Positions 1-8,624 of a stretch of DNA of 64,000 nt are shown here, piece after piece. Position 1 is the first letter of the stretch, and every line of letters begins with the position of its first letter. The notes beneath the pieces were generated by a model, which saw nothing but the letters and a program-made list of their open reading frames with translations, ran no database searches and was not told the origin of the DNA. Origin of the DNA: Kocuria flava (GTDB lineage Bacteria > Actinomycetota > Actinomycetes > Actinomycetales > Micrococcaceae). Where the stretch lies: NCBI RefSeq assembly GCF_001482365.1, contig NZ_CP013254.1, positions 2,170,001 to 2,234,000 of the forward strand. Reading direction: 5' to 3'. Both the position numbers and the translations under genes were made by a program.

Positions 1-287
1 CCGGCCGGCGGTGCGTGACCCTCAACCTCTCCCCGGACACCGAGACCCGCGGCAAGACCGCCGCCGACCACCTGCGGGTGCTCCAGGCCTACTGCCCCGA
101 GCTGACCCTCGACGTGATCCTCGCCGACCCGTCGGCGACCGAGGACCGCGGCGACCTCGAGCGGGTCGCCGCCGGCCTCGGCGCGGCGGTCCACTACGCC
201 GACGTCCGGGCGAGCCCCGGCACCGGCGTGCACAACTCCCTCAAGCTCGCGGCCGCCTACCAGGAGATCCTCGAGCGCCACCGCTGA
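1..287 (+). CDS. yvcK: YvcK/CofD-like protein, C-terminal fragment
   Basis: Only the last ~95 residues are present; the frame is open to the left edge, so the GTG at 15 is internal. The segment CVTLNLSPDTETRG, followed by a Rossmann-type VILADPSA stretch and a C-terminal GVHNSLKLAAAYQEIL helix, is typical of the end of YvcK/UPF0052 proteins. These relate to CofD phospholactate transferases and are needed for growth on gluconeogenic carbon and for correct cell-wall placement in several bacteria. Its position directly before whiA is the conserved Gram-positive order (usually rapZ-yvcK-whiA). A 13-bp tandem duplication covers its stop codon. Confidence 0.85.
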   Translation, partial: GRRCVTLNLSPDTETRGKTAADHLRVLQAYCPELTLDVILADPSATEDRGDLERVAAGLGAAVHYADVRASPGTGVHNSLKLAAAYQEILERHR

Positions 288-303
288 GCACCACCGCTGA
301 GCA
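278..303. repeat. 13-bp tandem duplication over the yvcK stop
   Basis: CCACCGCTGAGCA occurs twice head to tail (278-290 and 291-303). The first copy contains the yvcK TGA and the second lies in the gap before whiA. It looks like a simple slippage duplication. Confidence 0.8.
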
Positions 304-362
304 CCGGCCCGCCGGCACCGCCGCGGCCCGGCCCCCCCACCCCCACACCGGAAAGGAACCGC

Positions 363-1412
363 GTGGCCCTGACGTCATCGGTCAAGGAAGAACTGTCCCG
401 CCTCGAGGTCAAGAAGTCCTCGGAGCGGCGGGCCGAGCTCTCGGCGCTGCTGCGCTTCGCCGGGGGGCTGCACATCGTCGCCGGCCGGATCGAGGTCGAG
501 GCGGAGGTCGACTCCGGGGCCACGGCCCGGCGGGTGCGCCGCACCATCGCCGAGGTCTTCGGCCACGACAGCGAGCTCGTGGTGGTCTCCGGCGGCGGCC
601 TGCGCCGCGGCAGCTCCTACGTGGTGCGCGTGGGCCGCGACGGCGAGGCCCTCGCCCGCCAGACCGGTCTGCTCGACGGCCGCGGCCGGCCCGTGCGCGG
701 CCTGCCGCCGGCGGTCGTCAACGGGGCGGTGGCCGACGCCGCGGCCGTGCTGCGCGGGGCCTTCCTCGCCCACGGCTCGCTGACCGAGCCCGGGCGCTCG
801 GCCGCCATGGAGTTCACCTGCCCGGGCCCGGAGGCCGCGCTCGCCCTCGTGGGCGCCGCCCGCCGGCTCGGGGTGCTCGCCAAGGCACGGGAGGTGCGCG
901 GGGCCGACCGCGTGGTCGTGCGCGACGGCGACGCGATCGCGGCGCTGCTGACCCGGATGGGCGCCCACCGCACGCTGCTGCAGTGGGAGGACCGCCGGAT
1001 GCGCAAGGAGGTCCGGGCCACGGCCAACCGCCTCGCCAACTTCGACGACGCCAACCTGCGCCGCTCCGCCCAGGCCGCGGTGGCCGCCGGGGCCCGCGTC
1101 GAGCGCGCCCTCGAGATCCTGGGCGACGAGGTCCCCGAGCACCTGCGCCAGGCCGGGGAGCTGCGGCTGTCCAACAAGCAGGCCAGCCTCGACGAGCTGG
1201 GCCGGCTGGCCGACCCGCCGCTGACCAAGGACGCCGTCGCCGGGCGGATCCGGCGGCTGCTCGCGATGGCCGACCGCCGGGCCGAGGAGCTCGGCGTGCC
1301 GGGCACGGACGCGGCGGCCGAGACCGCCGCCGGGACCGCGGCCGAGGGAGCCGGGCCCGCCCCCGCCGCGGCCGGTGAGCCCGCCGCCGGGCCGCCCGCC
1401 GGCGGCCGCTGA
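363..1412 (+). CDS. whiA: WhiA sporulation/cell-division regulator homologue
   Basis: DNA-binding protein (349 aa) of the WhiA family, which in Streptomyces works with WhiB to switch on division genes and which is also present in non-sporulating Gram-positives. Residues 1-110 form the N-terminal part of the LAGLIDADG-like domain; the degenerate motif LRGAFLAHGSLT lies near 130-141, and the helix-turn-helix spans about 220-306 (ANRLANFDDANLRR; SNKQASLDELGRL). A GAAAGGAA ribosome-binding site lies 5 bases before the GTG start. The last ~40 residues are an Ala/Pro/Gly-rich tail beyond the usual ~325-aa family length. It lies 75 bp after yvcK and is probably co-transcribed with it. Confidence 0.95.
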   Translation: MALTSSVKEELSRLEVKKSSERRAELSALLRFAGGLHIVAGRIEVEAEVDSGATARRVRRTIAEVFGHDSELVVVSGGGLRRGSSYVVRVGRDGEALARQTGLLDGRGRPVRGLPPAVVNGAVADAAAVLRGAFLAHGSLTEPGRSAAMEFTCPGPEAALALVGAARRLGVLAKAREVRGADRVVVRDGDAIAALLTRMGAHRTLLQWEDRRMRKEVRATANRLANFDDANLRRSAQAAVAAGARVERALEILGDEVPEHLRQAGELRLSNKQASLDELGRLADPPLTKDAVAGRIRRLLAMADRRAEELGVPGTDAAAETAAGTAAEGAGPAPAAAGEPAAGPPAGGR

Positions 1413-1614
1413 GCACGGCGGGACCGCTCCCGGGCGGGCCCGCCTGCGCTTCCGTGGGTTCGCTCCCGGACCCGTCCGGGAATGTGGGTTTGTGTGGGTT
1501 CTGGGCTGAGGAGCCGAAAAAACTTTCACGACCCCAAGACAACCAATCGAATACCACGTAGACTGGAGCACAACAGCACCGAACTCCACACCGACCACAG
1601 CACAGGAGAACGCA
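1413..1614. promoter_or_regulatory. whiA-gap intergenic region with probable gap promoter
   Basis: Directly after whiA there are two G/C-rich inverted repeats: GGCGGGCCCGCC at 1433-1444, and CCCGGA/TCCGGG around a 4-base loop at 1465-1480. Then GTGGGTT occurs three times (1454, 1484 and 1494 areas). The stretch 1515-1565 is unusually A/T-rich for this genome and contains a weak -35/-10-like pair (TTTCAC at 1524, TCGAAT at 1547, 17-base spacing). An AGGAG ribosome-binding site precedes the GTG start of gap. The promoter elements are suggestive only. Confidence 0.45.
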
Positions 1615-2619
1615 GTGACCATTCGAGTGGGCATCAACGGCTTCGGACGCATCGGCCGCAACTTCCTCCGGGCGGTGCGCGAGCACGGCCAGAACGTCGA
1701 GGTCGTGGCCGTCAACGACCTCACGGACCCCAAGACCCTGGTCCACCTCTTCCGCTACGACTCCGTCCTGGGCCGCTACCCGGGCGAGGTCACCCTCGAG
1801 GACGACGTCATGACCGTGGACGGGCAGCAGGTCCGCTTCCTGGCCGAGCCCGACCCCGCCAAGCTGCCGTGGGGCGAGCTGGGCGTGGACGTGGTCGTGG
1901 AGTCCACCGGGCGCTTCACCAACGGCACCAAGGCGAAGGCGCACCTGGACGGCGGGGCGAAGAAGGTCGTCCTCTCCGCCCCGGGCAAGGAGATCGACGG
2001 CACCTTCGTGCCGGGCGTGAACCTGGACGCCTACGACGCCGCGTCGATGGACATCGTCTCGGCCGCCTCCTGCACCACCAACTGCCTCGCACCCATGGCG
2101 AAGGTCCTCAACGACGCGTTCGGCATCGAGCGCGGCCTGATGACCACCATCCACGCCTACACCGCGGACCAGAACCTCCAGGACGGCCCGCACAAGGACC
2201 TCCGCCGCGCCCGCGCCGCCGCCCTGAACATGGTCCCCACCACCACCGGGGCCGCCGCCGCCGTGGGGCTCGTGCTCCCGGAGCTCAAGGGCAAGCTCGA
2301 CGGCTTCGCGGTGCGCGTGCCCGTCCCGACCGGCTCGCTCGTGGACCTCACCTTCGAGGCGTCGAAGGACGTCACCGTCGAGGAGGTCAACGCCGCCATG
2401 AAGGCCGCCGCCGAGGGCCCCATGAAGGGGATCGTCAAGTACACCGAGGACCCGATCGTCTCCTCGGACATCCAGGGCGACGACATCTCCACGATCTTCG
2501 ACGCGCCGCTGACCAAGGTCATCGACGGCCAGGTCAAGGTCATCGCGTGGTACGACAACGAGTGGGGCTACACCGTGCGCCTCGTCAACGTCGTCTCCCA
2601 CGTCGCGTCGCAGCTCTGA
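1615..2619 (+). CDS. gap: Type I glyceraldehyde-3-phosphate dehydrogenase
   Basis: Cytosolic NAD-dependent GAPDH (334 aa, normal length), converting glyceraldehyde-3-phosphate and phosphate to 1,3-bisphosphoglycerate. The nucleotide-binding motif GINGFGRIGR is at residues 6-15. The catalytic signature SCTTNCLAP places the nucleophile at Cys153, and the catalytic His180 follows in TTIHAYTADQ. The closing WYDNEWGY motif is intact. The GTG start has AGGAG seven bases upstream. It heads a glycolytic run gap-pgk-tpiA and is followed after 28 bases by pgk, which also has its own promoter-like element. Confidence 0.98.
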   Translation: MTIRVGINGFGRIGRNFLRAVREHGQNVEVVAVNDLTDPKTLVHLFRYDSVLGRYPGEVTLEDDVMTVDGQQVRFLAEPDPAKLPWGELGVDVVVESTGRFTNGTKAKAHLDGGAKKVVLSAPGKEIDGTFVPGVNLDAYDAASMDIVSAASCTTNCLAPMAKVLNDAFGIERGLMTTIHAYTADQNLQDGPHKDLRRARAAALNMVPTTTGAAAAVGLVLPELKGKLDGFAVRVPVPTGSLVDLTFEASKDVTVEEVNAAMKAAAEGPMKGIVKYTEDPIVSSDIQGDDISTIFDAPLTKVIDGQVKVIAWYDNEWGYTVRLVNVVSHVASQL

Positions 2620-2634
2620 GGCCCGGCACCCCGG

Positions 2635-2647
2635 TAGGGTGAGCGTC
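2635..2647 (+). promoter_or_regulatory. Leaderless -10 element of pgk
   Basis: TAGGGT at 2635-2640 is followed by 7 bases and then the pgk ATG at 2648. A transcript starting about 7 bases after the hexamer would begin at the ATG itself, and no ribosome-binding site is present. This suggests pgk has its own leaderless promoter inside the gap-pgk gap. Confidence 0.6.
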
Positions 2648-3871
2648 ATGGCACATGCACTTGACGAACTGATCGCCGACGGCGTCGCCGGGCGCCGCGT
2701 CCTCGTCCGCTCGGACCTCAACGTCCCCCTGGACGGCGTCACGGTGACCGACGACGGCCGCGTCCGCGCGTCCCTGCCGGTCATCGAGAAGCTCGCCCAC
2801 GCCGGGGCCCGCGTGATCGTGATGGCCCACCTCGGCCGGCCCAAGGGCCAGGTGGACCCGAAGTACTCGATCGCCCCTGCCGGGCAGCGCCTGGCCGAGC
2901 TGGCCGACGTCCCGGTGCGGATCGCCACCGACGTCGTCGGCCAGGACGCCCGGGACAAGGCCGCGGCCCTGGCCGACGGCGAGGTGCTGGTGCTCGAGAA
3001 CGTGCGCTTCGACCCGCGCGAGACCTCGAAGGACGACGCCGAGCGCGGCGCCCTCGCCGACGAGCTGGCCGCCCTGACCGGCGAGAACGGCGCCTACGTG
3101 GGCGACGCCTTCGGGGCGGTGCACCGCAAGCACGCCTCCGTCTACGACATCGCCCACCGGCTGCCCGCCTACCAGGGCGACCTCGTCAGGCGCGAGCTCG
3201 AGGTCCTCACCAAGGTCGTCCAGGACCCGGAGCGGCCCTTCGTCGTCGTGATGGGCGGGTCGAAGGTCTCGGACAAGCTCGCCGTGATCGACAACCTCAT
3301 CGGCCGGGCCGACGCCCTGCTCATCGGCGGCGGCATGGTCTTCACCTTCCTCGCGGCCCAGGGCCACCGCGTCGGCGGGTCCCTGCTCGAGGAGGACCAG
3401 CTCGAGACGGTCAAGGGCTACCTCGAGCGGGCGGCCGACGCCGGCACCGAGATCGTCCTGCCCGTCGACGTCGTCTACGCGGAGCGCTTCGCGGCCGACG
3501 CCCCGCACGAGACCCGCCCCGTCGAGGACATCGTCGGCGGGCAGATCGGCGCCTCCGGCCTCGGCCTGGACATCGGCCCCGCCTCCGCGGCGCTGTTCGC
3601 CGACCGGATCAAGGCCGCCCGCACGGTGTTCTGGAACGGGCCCATGGGCGTGTTCGAGATGGACGCCTTCGCCGCCGGGACCCGGGCGGTCGCCGAGGCC
3701 ATCGTCGCCTCGGAGGCCATGAGCGTGATCGGCGGCGGCGACTCCGCCTCCGCCGTGCGCAACCTCGGCTTCACCGACGAGCAGTTCGGCCACATCTCCA
3801 CCGGCGGCGGCGCGTCGCTGGAGTTCATCGAGGGCAAGGAGCTGCCCGGCGTCGTCGCCCTCGGCGCCTGA
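2648..3871 (+). CDS. pgk: Phosphoglycerate kinase
   Basis: Cytosolic enzyme (407 aa) making ATP from 1,3-bisphosphoglycerate. Family motifs are in order: RSDLNVPLDG near 21-30 for substrate binding, MAHLGRPKG, ENVRF, the hinge region with GGSKVSDKL, FWNGPMGVFE, and the nucleotide-loop GGGDSASAV near the C-terminus. The ATG at 2648 was chosen because the protein then begins directly with the conserved N-terminus (MAHALDELIADGVAG). The in-frame GTG at 2639 overlaps the -10-like hexamer and is less likely. A strong hairpin follows the gene. Confidence 0.97.
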   Translation: MAHALDELIADGVAGRRVLVRSDLNVPLDGVTVTDDGRVRASLPVIEKLAHAGARVIVMAHLGRPKGQVDPKYSIAPAGQRLAELADVPVRIATDVVGQDARDKAAALADGEVLVLENVRFDPRETSKDDAERGALADELAALTGENGAYVGDAFGAVHRKHASVYDIAHRLPAYQGDLVRRELEVLTKVVQDPERPFVVVMGGSKVSDKLAVIDNLIGRADALLIGGGMVFTFLAAQGHRVGGSLLEEDQLETVKGYLERAADAGTEIVLPVDVVYAERFAADAPHETRPVEDIVGGQIGASGLGLDIGPASAALFADRIKAARTVFWNGPMGVFEMDAFAAGTRAVAEAIVASEAMSVIGGGDSASAVRNLGFTDEQFGHISTGGGASLEFIEGKELPGVVALGA

Positions 3872-3885
3872 CCACCACCACGGCG

Positions 3886-3922
3886 GAAGGGCATCCCGGG
3901 ACACGCGCCCGGGGTGCCCTTC
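3886..3922 (+). terminator. Hairpin between pgk and tpiA
   Basis: The arms GAAGGGCATCCCGGG (3886-3900) and CCCGGGGTGCCCTTC (3908-3922) pair over 15 bp with one G-T wobble around a 7-base loop. There is no T-run, as is common in high-GC actinobacteria. It may terminate or partly attenuate transcription, lowering tpiA and secG relative to pgk. Confidence 0.7.
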
Positions 3923-3971
3923 CCGCACCCCGCACGAGCAGCGGCGAGAGCGCCGCGGACAGGACCAGCAG

Positions 3972-4787
3972 ATGACCTCGCAGACCAACGGGAGCTTCGA
4001 CCGCACGCCGCTGATCGCCGGCAACTGGAAGATGAACATGGACCACGTCCAGGGCATCGCCCTGCTGCAGAAGCTGGCGTGGACCCTCGACGACGCCAAG
4101 CACGACCACGACCGCGTCGAGGTCGCCGTGTTCCCGCCGTTCACCGACCTGCGCTCCGTGCAGTCCCTCGTGGAGGCCGACGGGCTGCGGGTGCGCTACG
4201 GCGCCCAGGACCTCTCCGACAAGGACTCCGGGGCCTACACCGGGGACGTCTCCGGGCAGTTCCTCGCCCGCCTCGGGTGCACCTACGTGCTCGTGGGCCA
4301 CTCCGAGCGGCGCACCCTCCACGGCGAGACGGACGCCCTGTGCGCCGCCAAGATCGCCGCGGCCCACCGCCACGGCCTCGTGCCGGTGCTGTGCGTGGGC
4401 GAGGGCCTGGAGGTCCGCCAGGCCGGCGAGCACGTCGGCCACACCCTCGAGCAGCTGCGCGGGGCCGTCGCCGGGCTCGACGCCGAGCGCGTGGCGGAAC
4501 TCGTGGTCGCCTACGAGCCCGTGTGGGCCATCGGCACCGGCGAGGTCGCCGGACCCGAGGACGCCCAGGAGATGGCTGCCGCGATCCGCGCCGAGCTGGC
4601 CGACCTCCACGACGCGCGCACCGCCGCCCGCACCCGCATCCTCTACGGCGGCTCGGCGAAGGCCGCCAACGCCGCGGCGCTGCTGAAGGGCAGGGACGTG
4701 GACGGCCTGCTGGTCGGCGGGGCCAGCCTCGACGCCGAGGAGTTTGCTAGCATTGCCAGGTTCGAGCAGCACCTCGTGACCGACTGA
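3972..4787 (+). CDS. tpiA: Triosephosphate isomerase
   Basis: Interconverts dihydroxyacetone phosphate and glyceraldehyde-3-phosphate. The protein (271 aa) carries all catalytic residues: Lys20 in AGNWKMN, His110 in LVGHSERR, and Glu182 in AYEPVWAIGTG, with the phosphate-binding ILYGGSAK and LLVGGASL loops near the end. The N-terminus is extended by about 12 residues (MTSQTNGSFDRT) relative to many homologues. It lies 100 bp after pgk, beyond a hairpin, and 69 bp before secG. Confidence 0.97.
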   Translation: MTSQTNGSFDRTPLIAGNWKMNMDHVQGIALLQKLAWTLDDAKHDHDRVEVAVFPPFTDLRSVQSLVEADGLRVRYGAQDLSDKDSGAYTGDVSGQFLARLGCTYVLVGHSERRTLHGETDALCAAKIAAAHRHGLVPVLCVGEGLEVRQAGEHVGHTLEQLRGAVAGLDAERVAELVVAYEPVWAIGTGEVAGPEDAQEMAAAIRAELADLHDARTAARTRILYGGSAKAANAAALLKGRDVDGLLVGGASLDAEEFASIARFEQHLVTD

Positions 4788-4856
4788 TCACGACCCCCTG
4801 ACCGACGGCGCCCGCCCCGGGCGCCCGCTCGGCACCGACCCCCGGGAAGGGCCTCC

Positions 4857-5111
4857 GTGGAAATCCTGCAGACCGTGCTCCTGGTGATCATCGTGGTCAC
4901 CAGCCTCCTGGCCGTCCTGCTCGTCCTGCTGAACAAGGGCAAGGGCGGCGGCCTGTCCGACATGTTCGGCGGCGGCATGACGCAGTCGCTCAACACCTCC
5001 GGCGTGGCGCAGAAGAACCTCGTGCGGCTGACCACGATCGTGGCGGTCGCGTGGGCGCTGGCCGTGGCGGCCTACGCGCTGACGATGCGCTTCACCACGC
5101 CGGGCGCCTGA
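4857..5111 (+). CDS. secG: Preprotein translocase subunit SecG
   Basis: Small membrane protein (84 aa) that associates with SecYE in the Sec translocon. It has two predicted membrane helices (about 3-22 and 54-72) separated by the conserved cytoplasmic loop NKGKGGGLSDMFGGG. The GTG start has a GGGAAGGG ribosome-binding site. Its location right after tpiA is the classical Gram-positive arrangement. It is the last gene of the plus-strand block and faces the pgl operon across a perfect terminator. Confidence 0.96.
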   Translation: MEILQTVLLVIIVVTSLLAVLLVLLNKGKGGGLSDMFGGGMTQSLNTSGVAQKNLVRLTTIVAVAWALAVAAYALTMRFTTPGA

Positions 5112-5120
5112 CGCGGCACC

Positions 5121-5163
5121 CGTGCACGGGCCCCCGGGACGCCGTCCCGGGGGCCCGTGCACG
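5121..5163. terminator. Bidirectional terminator between secG and pgl
   Basis: A perfect 20-bp inverted repeat (5121-5140 and 5144-5163) has a 3-base GCC loop; the arms begin CGTGCACGGG. It sits between two convergent operons and can act in both directions. Confidence 0.9.
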
Positions 5164-5190
5164 TCCGGCACCGCGGCGGGCGGGCGCCGC

Positions 5191-5937
5191 TCAGGCCCCG
5201 GCGGCGTCCCGGGCGAGGAGCAGGAGGGTCTCCTGCGCGCCCCGGACCCCGGCCCCGGGCGTGCGCCCGACCGGTGCCCCGGCGCGCACCGCGGCGACGG
5301 CCTGCGCCTTCTCCGCCCCCGCCACGAGCAGCCACACCCGCTCGGCCGCGTTGATCAGCGGCAGCGTCATGCTCACCCGCTGCGGCGGCGGCTTGGGCGA
5401 GTCCCGCACCCCCAGCACCGTGGCCCGCTCCTCGTGCACGTGCGGGCGGCCCGAGAACAGGGAGGCCACGTGCCCGTCCGGGCCCAGGCCCAGCAGGGAG
5501 AGGTCGAAGCGGGGGAGGGGCCCGTCGCGGCCCTCGCGCGCCGCGGCCGCCGCCAGCTCCCGCAGGTAGTCCTCGGCGGCCTCCTCCGGGGACGTGAACT
5601 CGTCGGCGGAGCCCATGCAGTGGACCCGGTCCGGGTCCAGGGCGAGCGCCCCGCCCACGGCCTCGGCGGCCTGGACGCAGTTGCGCTCCGCGCTGGCGCC
5701 CTCGGTGAAGCGCTCGTCGGACCACCAGACGTCGACCCGGGACCAGTCCACGGCGGAGCGGTCCGGGGAGGTGGCCACGGCGGCGAGCACCGCCGTGCCC
5801 ATGCCCCCGCCGGTCAGCACGACGGAGGCCTCGCCGCGTTCGTCCTGGGCCGCGGTCAGCACGTCGAGCACCCGCCCGGCCGTGGCCTCGGCCAGGGTCC
5901 GGGCGTCGGGGTGGACGGCGGTCCGGAGCTCGCTCAC
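5191..5937 (-). CDS. pgl: 6-phosphogluconolactonase
   Basis: Hydrolyses 6-phosphoglucono-lactone, the second oxidative step of the pentose-phosphate pathway. The protein (248 aa) has the SIS-like/NagB-fold signatures VVLTGGGMG near the N-terminus, VWWSDERF, and LGLGPDGHVASLFSG. The GTG start overlaps the opcA stop in a GTGA tetranucleotide (5934-5937) and has GAGGAAC upstream, so translation is coupled to opcA. It is last in zwf-opcA-pgl and ends at the bidirectional terminator shared with secG. Confidence 0.95.
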   Translation of the reverse strand: MSELRTAVHPDARTLAEATAGRVLDVLTAAQDERGEASVVLTGGGMGTAVLAAVATSPDRSAVDWSRVDVWWSDERFTEGASAERNCVQAAEAVGGALALDPDRVHCMGSADEFTSPEEAAEDYLRELAAAAAREGRDGPLPRFDLSLLGLGPDGHVASLFSGRPHVHEERATVLGVRDSPKPPPQRVSMTLPLINAAERVWLLVAGAEKAQAVAAVRAGAPVGRTPGAGVRGAQETLLLLARDAAGA

Positions 5938-7028
5938 GGTGTTCCTCCTCGGGTCCCGGTCTGGGGGGTGCCGGCGGCGGGGGCGCCCGACCCGGCGTCG
6001 CCGGGGGCGGCGGCGGGCACGGCCGCCGGCTGCTCGCGGCCCCCGCCGTGGGCGGCCAGGAAGGCCGCCGCGCCGGGGGAGAGCTCCCCGGAGTGGTCCA
6101 CCACGCGCGCCACGCGCACGTCGCGCAGCCCCGTGGTGAGCACCTCGCCGTAGACCTCGTCCGGGTCCAGGCGGCGCAGCTCCTCGGCCAGGCACGCGTT
6201 GAGGTCGCGCACCGGCATCGCGACCTGCTGGTCCGGCTGGCCCGGCTGGCGCAGCACGGCGACACTGCGGCCCGGGCGCTCGAGCGCGATCTCGCCGTCG
6301 TCGCGCACCAGCACCACCCGGTGCAGCCGCCGGTTGCCGGGGGAGTCGATGAACGAGACCTCGGCGTCCAGGCGGGTGCCCAGCCACGCCCCGAGGAGCA
6401 CGACGCTGGGGGAGCGCCCGGAGCCCTCGACGACGACCTCGCGCACGGGGGCCGGGCCCGCCTGGTCGAGGACCGCCGCGAGCTGGATCCGCCAGTTGGT
6501 GATCCGGGTCCAGGACAGGTCGGTGTCGCCGGGCACGTAGCGGGAGCCGAGGTCGTGCAGGGCCGCCCAGGCGTCCTCGTGGCGGGCGGCGTCGGTGATC
6601 CGGCGGTGGGCGATGCCCGCGATCGAGGACGTCGTCGGGGAGGTGTCGGGGACCCGGTGGGCCCACCACACCACGATCGGGGCGTCAGGCAGCAGCAGCG
6701 CCGAGAACAGCGTCTCGGTGGGCTCGGCGAGCGCGCCGTAGCCGTGCAGGACGATCACCTCCGAGGCCCCGGCGTCCCCGCCCATGCGCAGCTGCGCGTC
6801 GAGGCGGGTGTCTTCCGAGGAGGCGTGGGCCACGTGCACGATGATCCGGCACGGGTGCTCGTGGCTGGCGAAGTTCGCCGCCTCGAGGGCCGCCTCGGAG
6901 TGGCCCGCCTGGGCGAGCACCACCAGCGTCAGCACGCGCCCGAGGGTCACCACCCCGTGCTGGTCGCGCAGCTGGTGCAGCTTCTTGTCGATGGCGGAGG
7001 TGGTGGTGTTCTCCATCGATACGATCAC
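5934..7028 (-). CDS. opcA: OpcA, glucose-6-phosphate dehydrogenase assembly protein
   Basis: Actinobacterial and cyanobacterial partner protein that promotes oligomerisation or activity of Zwf. The 364-aa protein has the OpcA core (VTLGRVLTLVV, HPCRIIVHV, LLPDAPIVVWW, ITNWR) and a ~45-residue Ala/Pro/Gly-rich tail after AAFLAAHGG. The GTG start at 7028 is preferred over ATG 7016: it overlaps the zwf stop (GTGA, 7025-7028), has GGAGG five bases upstream, and gives an N-terminus MIVSMENTT similar to known OpcA starts. It lies between zwf and pgl with 4-bp overlaps on both sides. Confidence 0.95.
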   Translation of the reverse strand: MIVSMENTTTSAIDKKLHQLRDQHGVVTLGRVLTLVVLAQAGHSEAALEAANFASHEHPCRIIVHVAHASSEDTRLDAQLRMGGDAGASEVIVLHGYGALAEPTETLFSALLLPDAPIVVWWAHRVPDTSPTTSSIAGIAHRRITDAARHEDAWAALHDLGSRYVPGDTDLSWTRITNWRIQLAAVLDQAGPAPVREVVVEGSGRSPSVVLLGAWLGTRLDAEVSFIDSPGNRRLHRVVLVRDDGEIALERPGRSVAVLRQPGQPDQQVAMPVRDLNACLAEELRRLDPDEVYGEVLTTGLRDVRVARVVDHSGELSPGAAAFLAAHGGGREQPAAVPAAAPGDAGSGAPAAGTPQTGTRGGTP

Positions 7029-8563
7029 GGTCGCCTCCAGACGCGTCCGTCGCGGGCCAGGAGCGCGTCCGCCCCGGCGGGCCCCCACGAGCCGGGGGCG
7101 TAGGACTCCGGCACGATCCCCTGCTCCTGCCAGCACTGCTCGAAGGGGTCGAGGATCCGCCAGGACAGCTCGACCTCCTCGTGGTCCGGGAACAGGGGCG
7201 GCTCCCCCAGGAGCACGTCGAGGATCAGCCGCTCGTACGCCTCGGGGCTGGACTCGGTGAACGAGTGCCCGTAGCCGAAGTCCATGGTCACGTCGCGGAT
7301 CTCGGACTGGGTGCCGGGGACCTTGGAGCCCAGCCGGATCGTCACCCCCTCGTCGGGCTGGATCCGGACCACGATCACGTTGCGCCCGAGGTCCTCGTGC
7401 CCGTTGTCGCCGAAGAGCAGGTTGGGGGAGCGCTTGAGCTGGACCGCGACCTCGGTCACCCGCCGGCCCAGGCGCTTGCCGGCCCGCAGGTAGAACGGCA
7501 CCCCGGCCCAGCGCCGGTTGTTGATGTCCAGGCGCAGCGCGGCGTAGGTCTCGGTGCGGGAGTCGGCCGGGATGTCCTGCTCCTCGTGGAAGCCGCGCAC
7601 CTGCTGGCCGCCCTGCAGCCCGGCCGCGTACTGGCCGAGCGCGGAGTACGCGGCGAGGTCCTCGGGGACGACGACGGAGGCCAGCACCTTCGCCTTCTCG
7701 GCGCGCATGTGGTGGGCCTCGAAGGACAGCGGCTCCTCCATCGCAGTGAGCGCCAGCAGCTGCAGCAGGTGGTTCTGGATCACGTCGCGGGCCGCGCCCA
7801 CGCCGTCGTAGTAGCCGGCCCGGGAGCCGATGCCGATGTCCTCGGCCATGGTGATCTGCACGTGGTCCACGAACCTGTTGTTCCACAGCGGCTCGAACAT
7901 CTGGTTGGCGAAGCGCAGCGCCAGGATGTTCTGCACCGTCTCCTTGCCCAGGTAGTGGTCGATGCGGAACACGCAGTCCGCGGGGAAGACCCGTTCGACG
8001 ATGGCGTTGAGCTCGGCGGCGGACTCGAGGTCGTGGCCGAAGGGCTTCTCGATCACCACCCGCCGCCAGCCGGAGGCGTTCTCGTGGTCGGCGAGGCCGT
8101 GGTCGGCCAGCTGCTGGCACACGGTCTCGAAGGCCTTGGGCGGGATCGAGAGGTAGAAGGCGTGGTTGCCGCGGGTCCCGTAGTGGACGTCGAGCTCCTT
8201 GAGCGTCGCCTTCAGGGACTCGTAGGCGCGGTCGTCGTCGAACTCCCCGCGCACGAACCGGATCCCGGTCGCGAACTGGCGCCAGACGTCCTCCCGGAAC
8301 GGGGTGCGGGCGTGGGCCTCGACGGACTCGCGCACCACGGCGCGGAAGTCGTCGTGGGTCCACTCCCGCCGGCCGAAGCCGACGACGGCGAACGAGGGCG
8401 GGAGCAGGCCGCGGTTGGCGAGGTCGTACATCGCCGGCAGCAGCTTCTTCTTGGCGAGGTCGCCGGTGACGCCGAAGAGCACGAGCGCCGACGGCGCGGC
8501 GACGCGCACGAGCCGCCGGTCCCTCCGGTCCCGCAGGGGGTTGCGGGCGAACTTGTCTGGCAA
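7025..8563 (-). CDS. zwf: Glucose-6-phosphate dehydrogenase
   Basis: NADP-linked entry enzyme of the oxidative pentose-phosphate pathway (512 aa). The coenzyme-binding GVTGDLAKKK lies at 31-40, the substrate-binding IEKPFG at 171-176, and the active-site RIDHYLGKE at 200-208. The start is a TTG at 8563: AAAGGAG sits five bases upstream, and the resulting N-terminus (MPDKFARNPLRD) is family-like. Upstream in-frame codons would put the ribosome-binding site inside the gene. First of the coupled zwf-opcA-pgl set; a promoter-like element and a 14-bp hairpin lie upstream. Confidence 0.96.
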   Translation of the reverse strand: MPDKFARNPLRDRRDRRLVRVAAPSALVLFGVTGDLAKKKLLPAMYDLANRGLLPPSFAVVGFGRREWTHDDFRAVVRESVEAHARTPFREDVWRQFATGIRFVRGEFDDDRAYESLKATLKELDVHYGTRGNHAFYLSIPPKAFETVCQQLADHGLADHENASGWRRVVIEKPFGHDLESAAELNAIVERVFPADCVFRIDHYLGKETVQNILALRFANQMFEPLWNNRFVDHVQITMAEDIGIGSRAGYYDGVGAARDVIQNHLLQLLALTAMEEPLSFEAHHMRAEKAKVLASVVVPEDLAAYSALGQYAAGLQGGQQVRGFHEEQDIPADSRTETYAALRLDINNRRWAGVPFYLRAGKRLGRRVTEVAVQLKRSPNLLFGDNGHEDLGRNVIVVRIQPDEGVTIRLGSKVPGTQSEIRDVTMDFGYGHSFTESSPEAYERLILDVLLGEPPLFPDHEEVELSWRILDPFEQCWQEQGIVPESYAPGSWGPAGADALLARDGRVWRRP

Positions 8564-8624
8564 CGGATCTCCTTTCCGTCCCGGCGCGTCCCGGGGACCG
8601 GGGCCGGGGGCCTGCACGCGGGAA

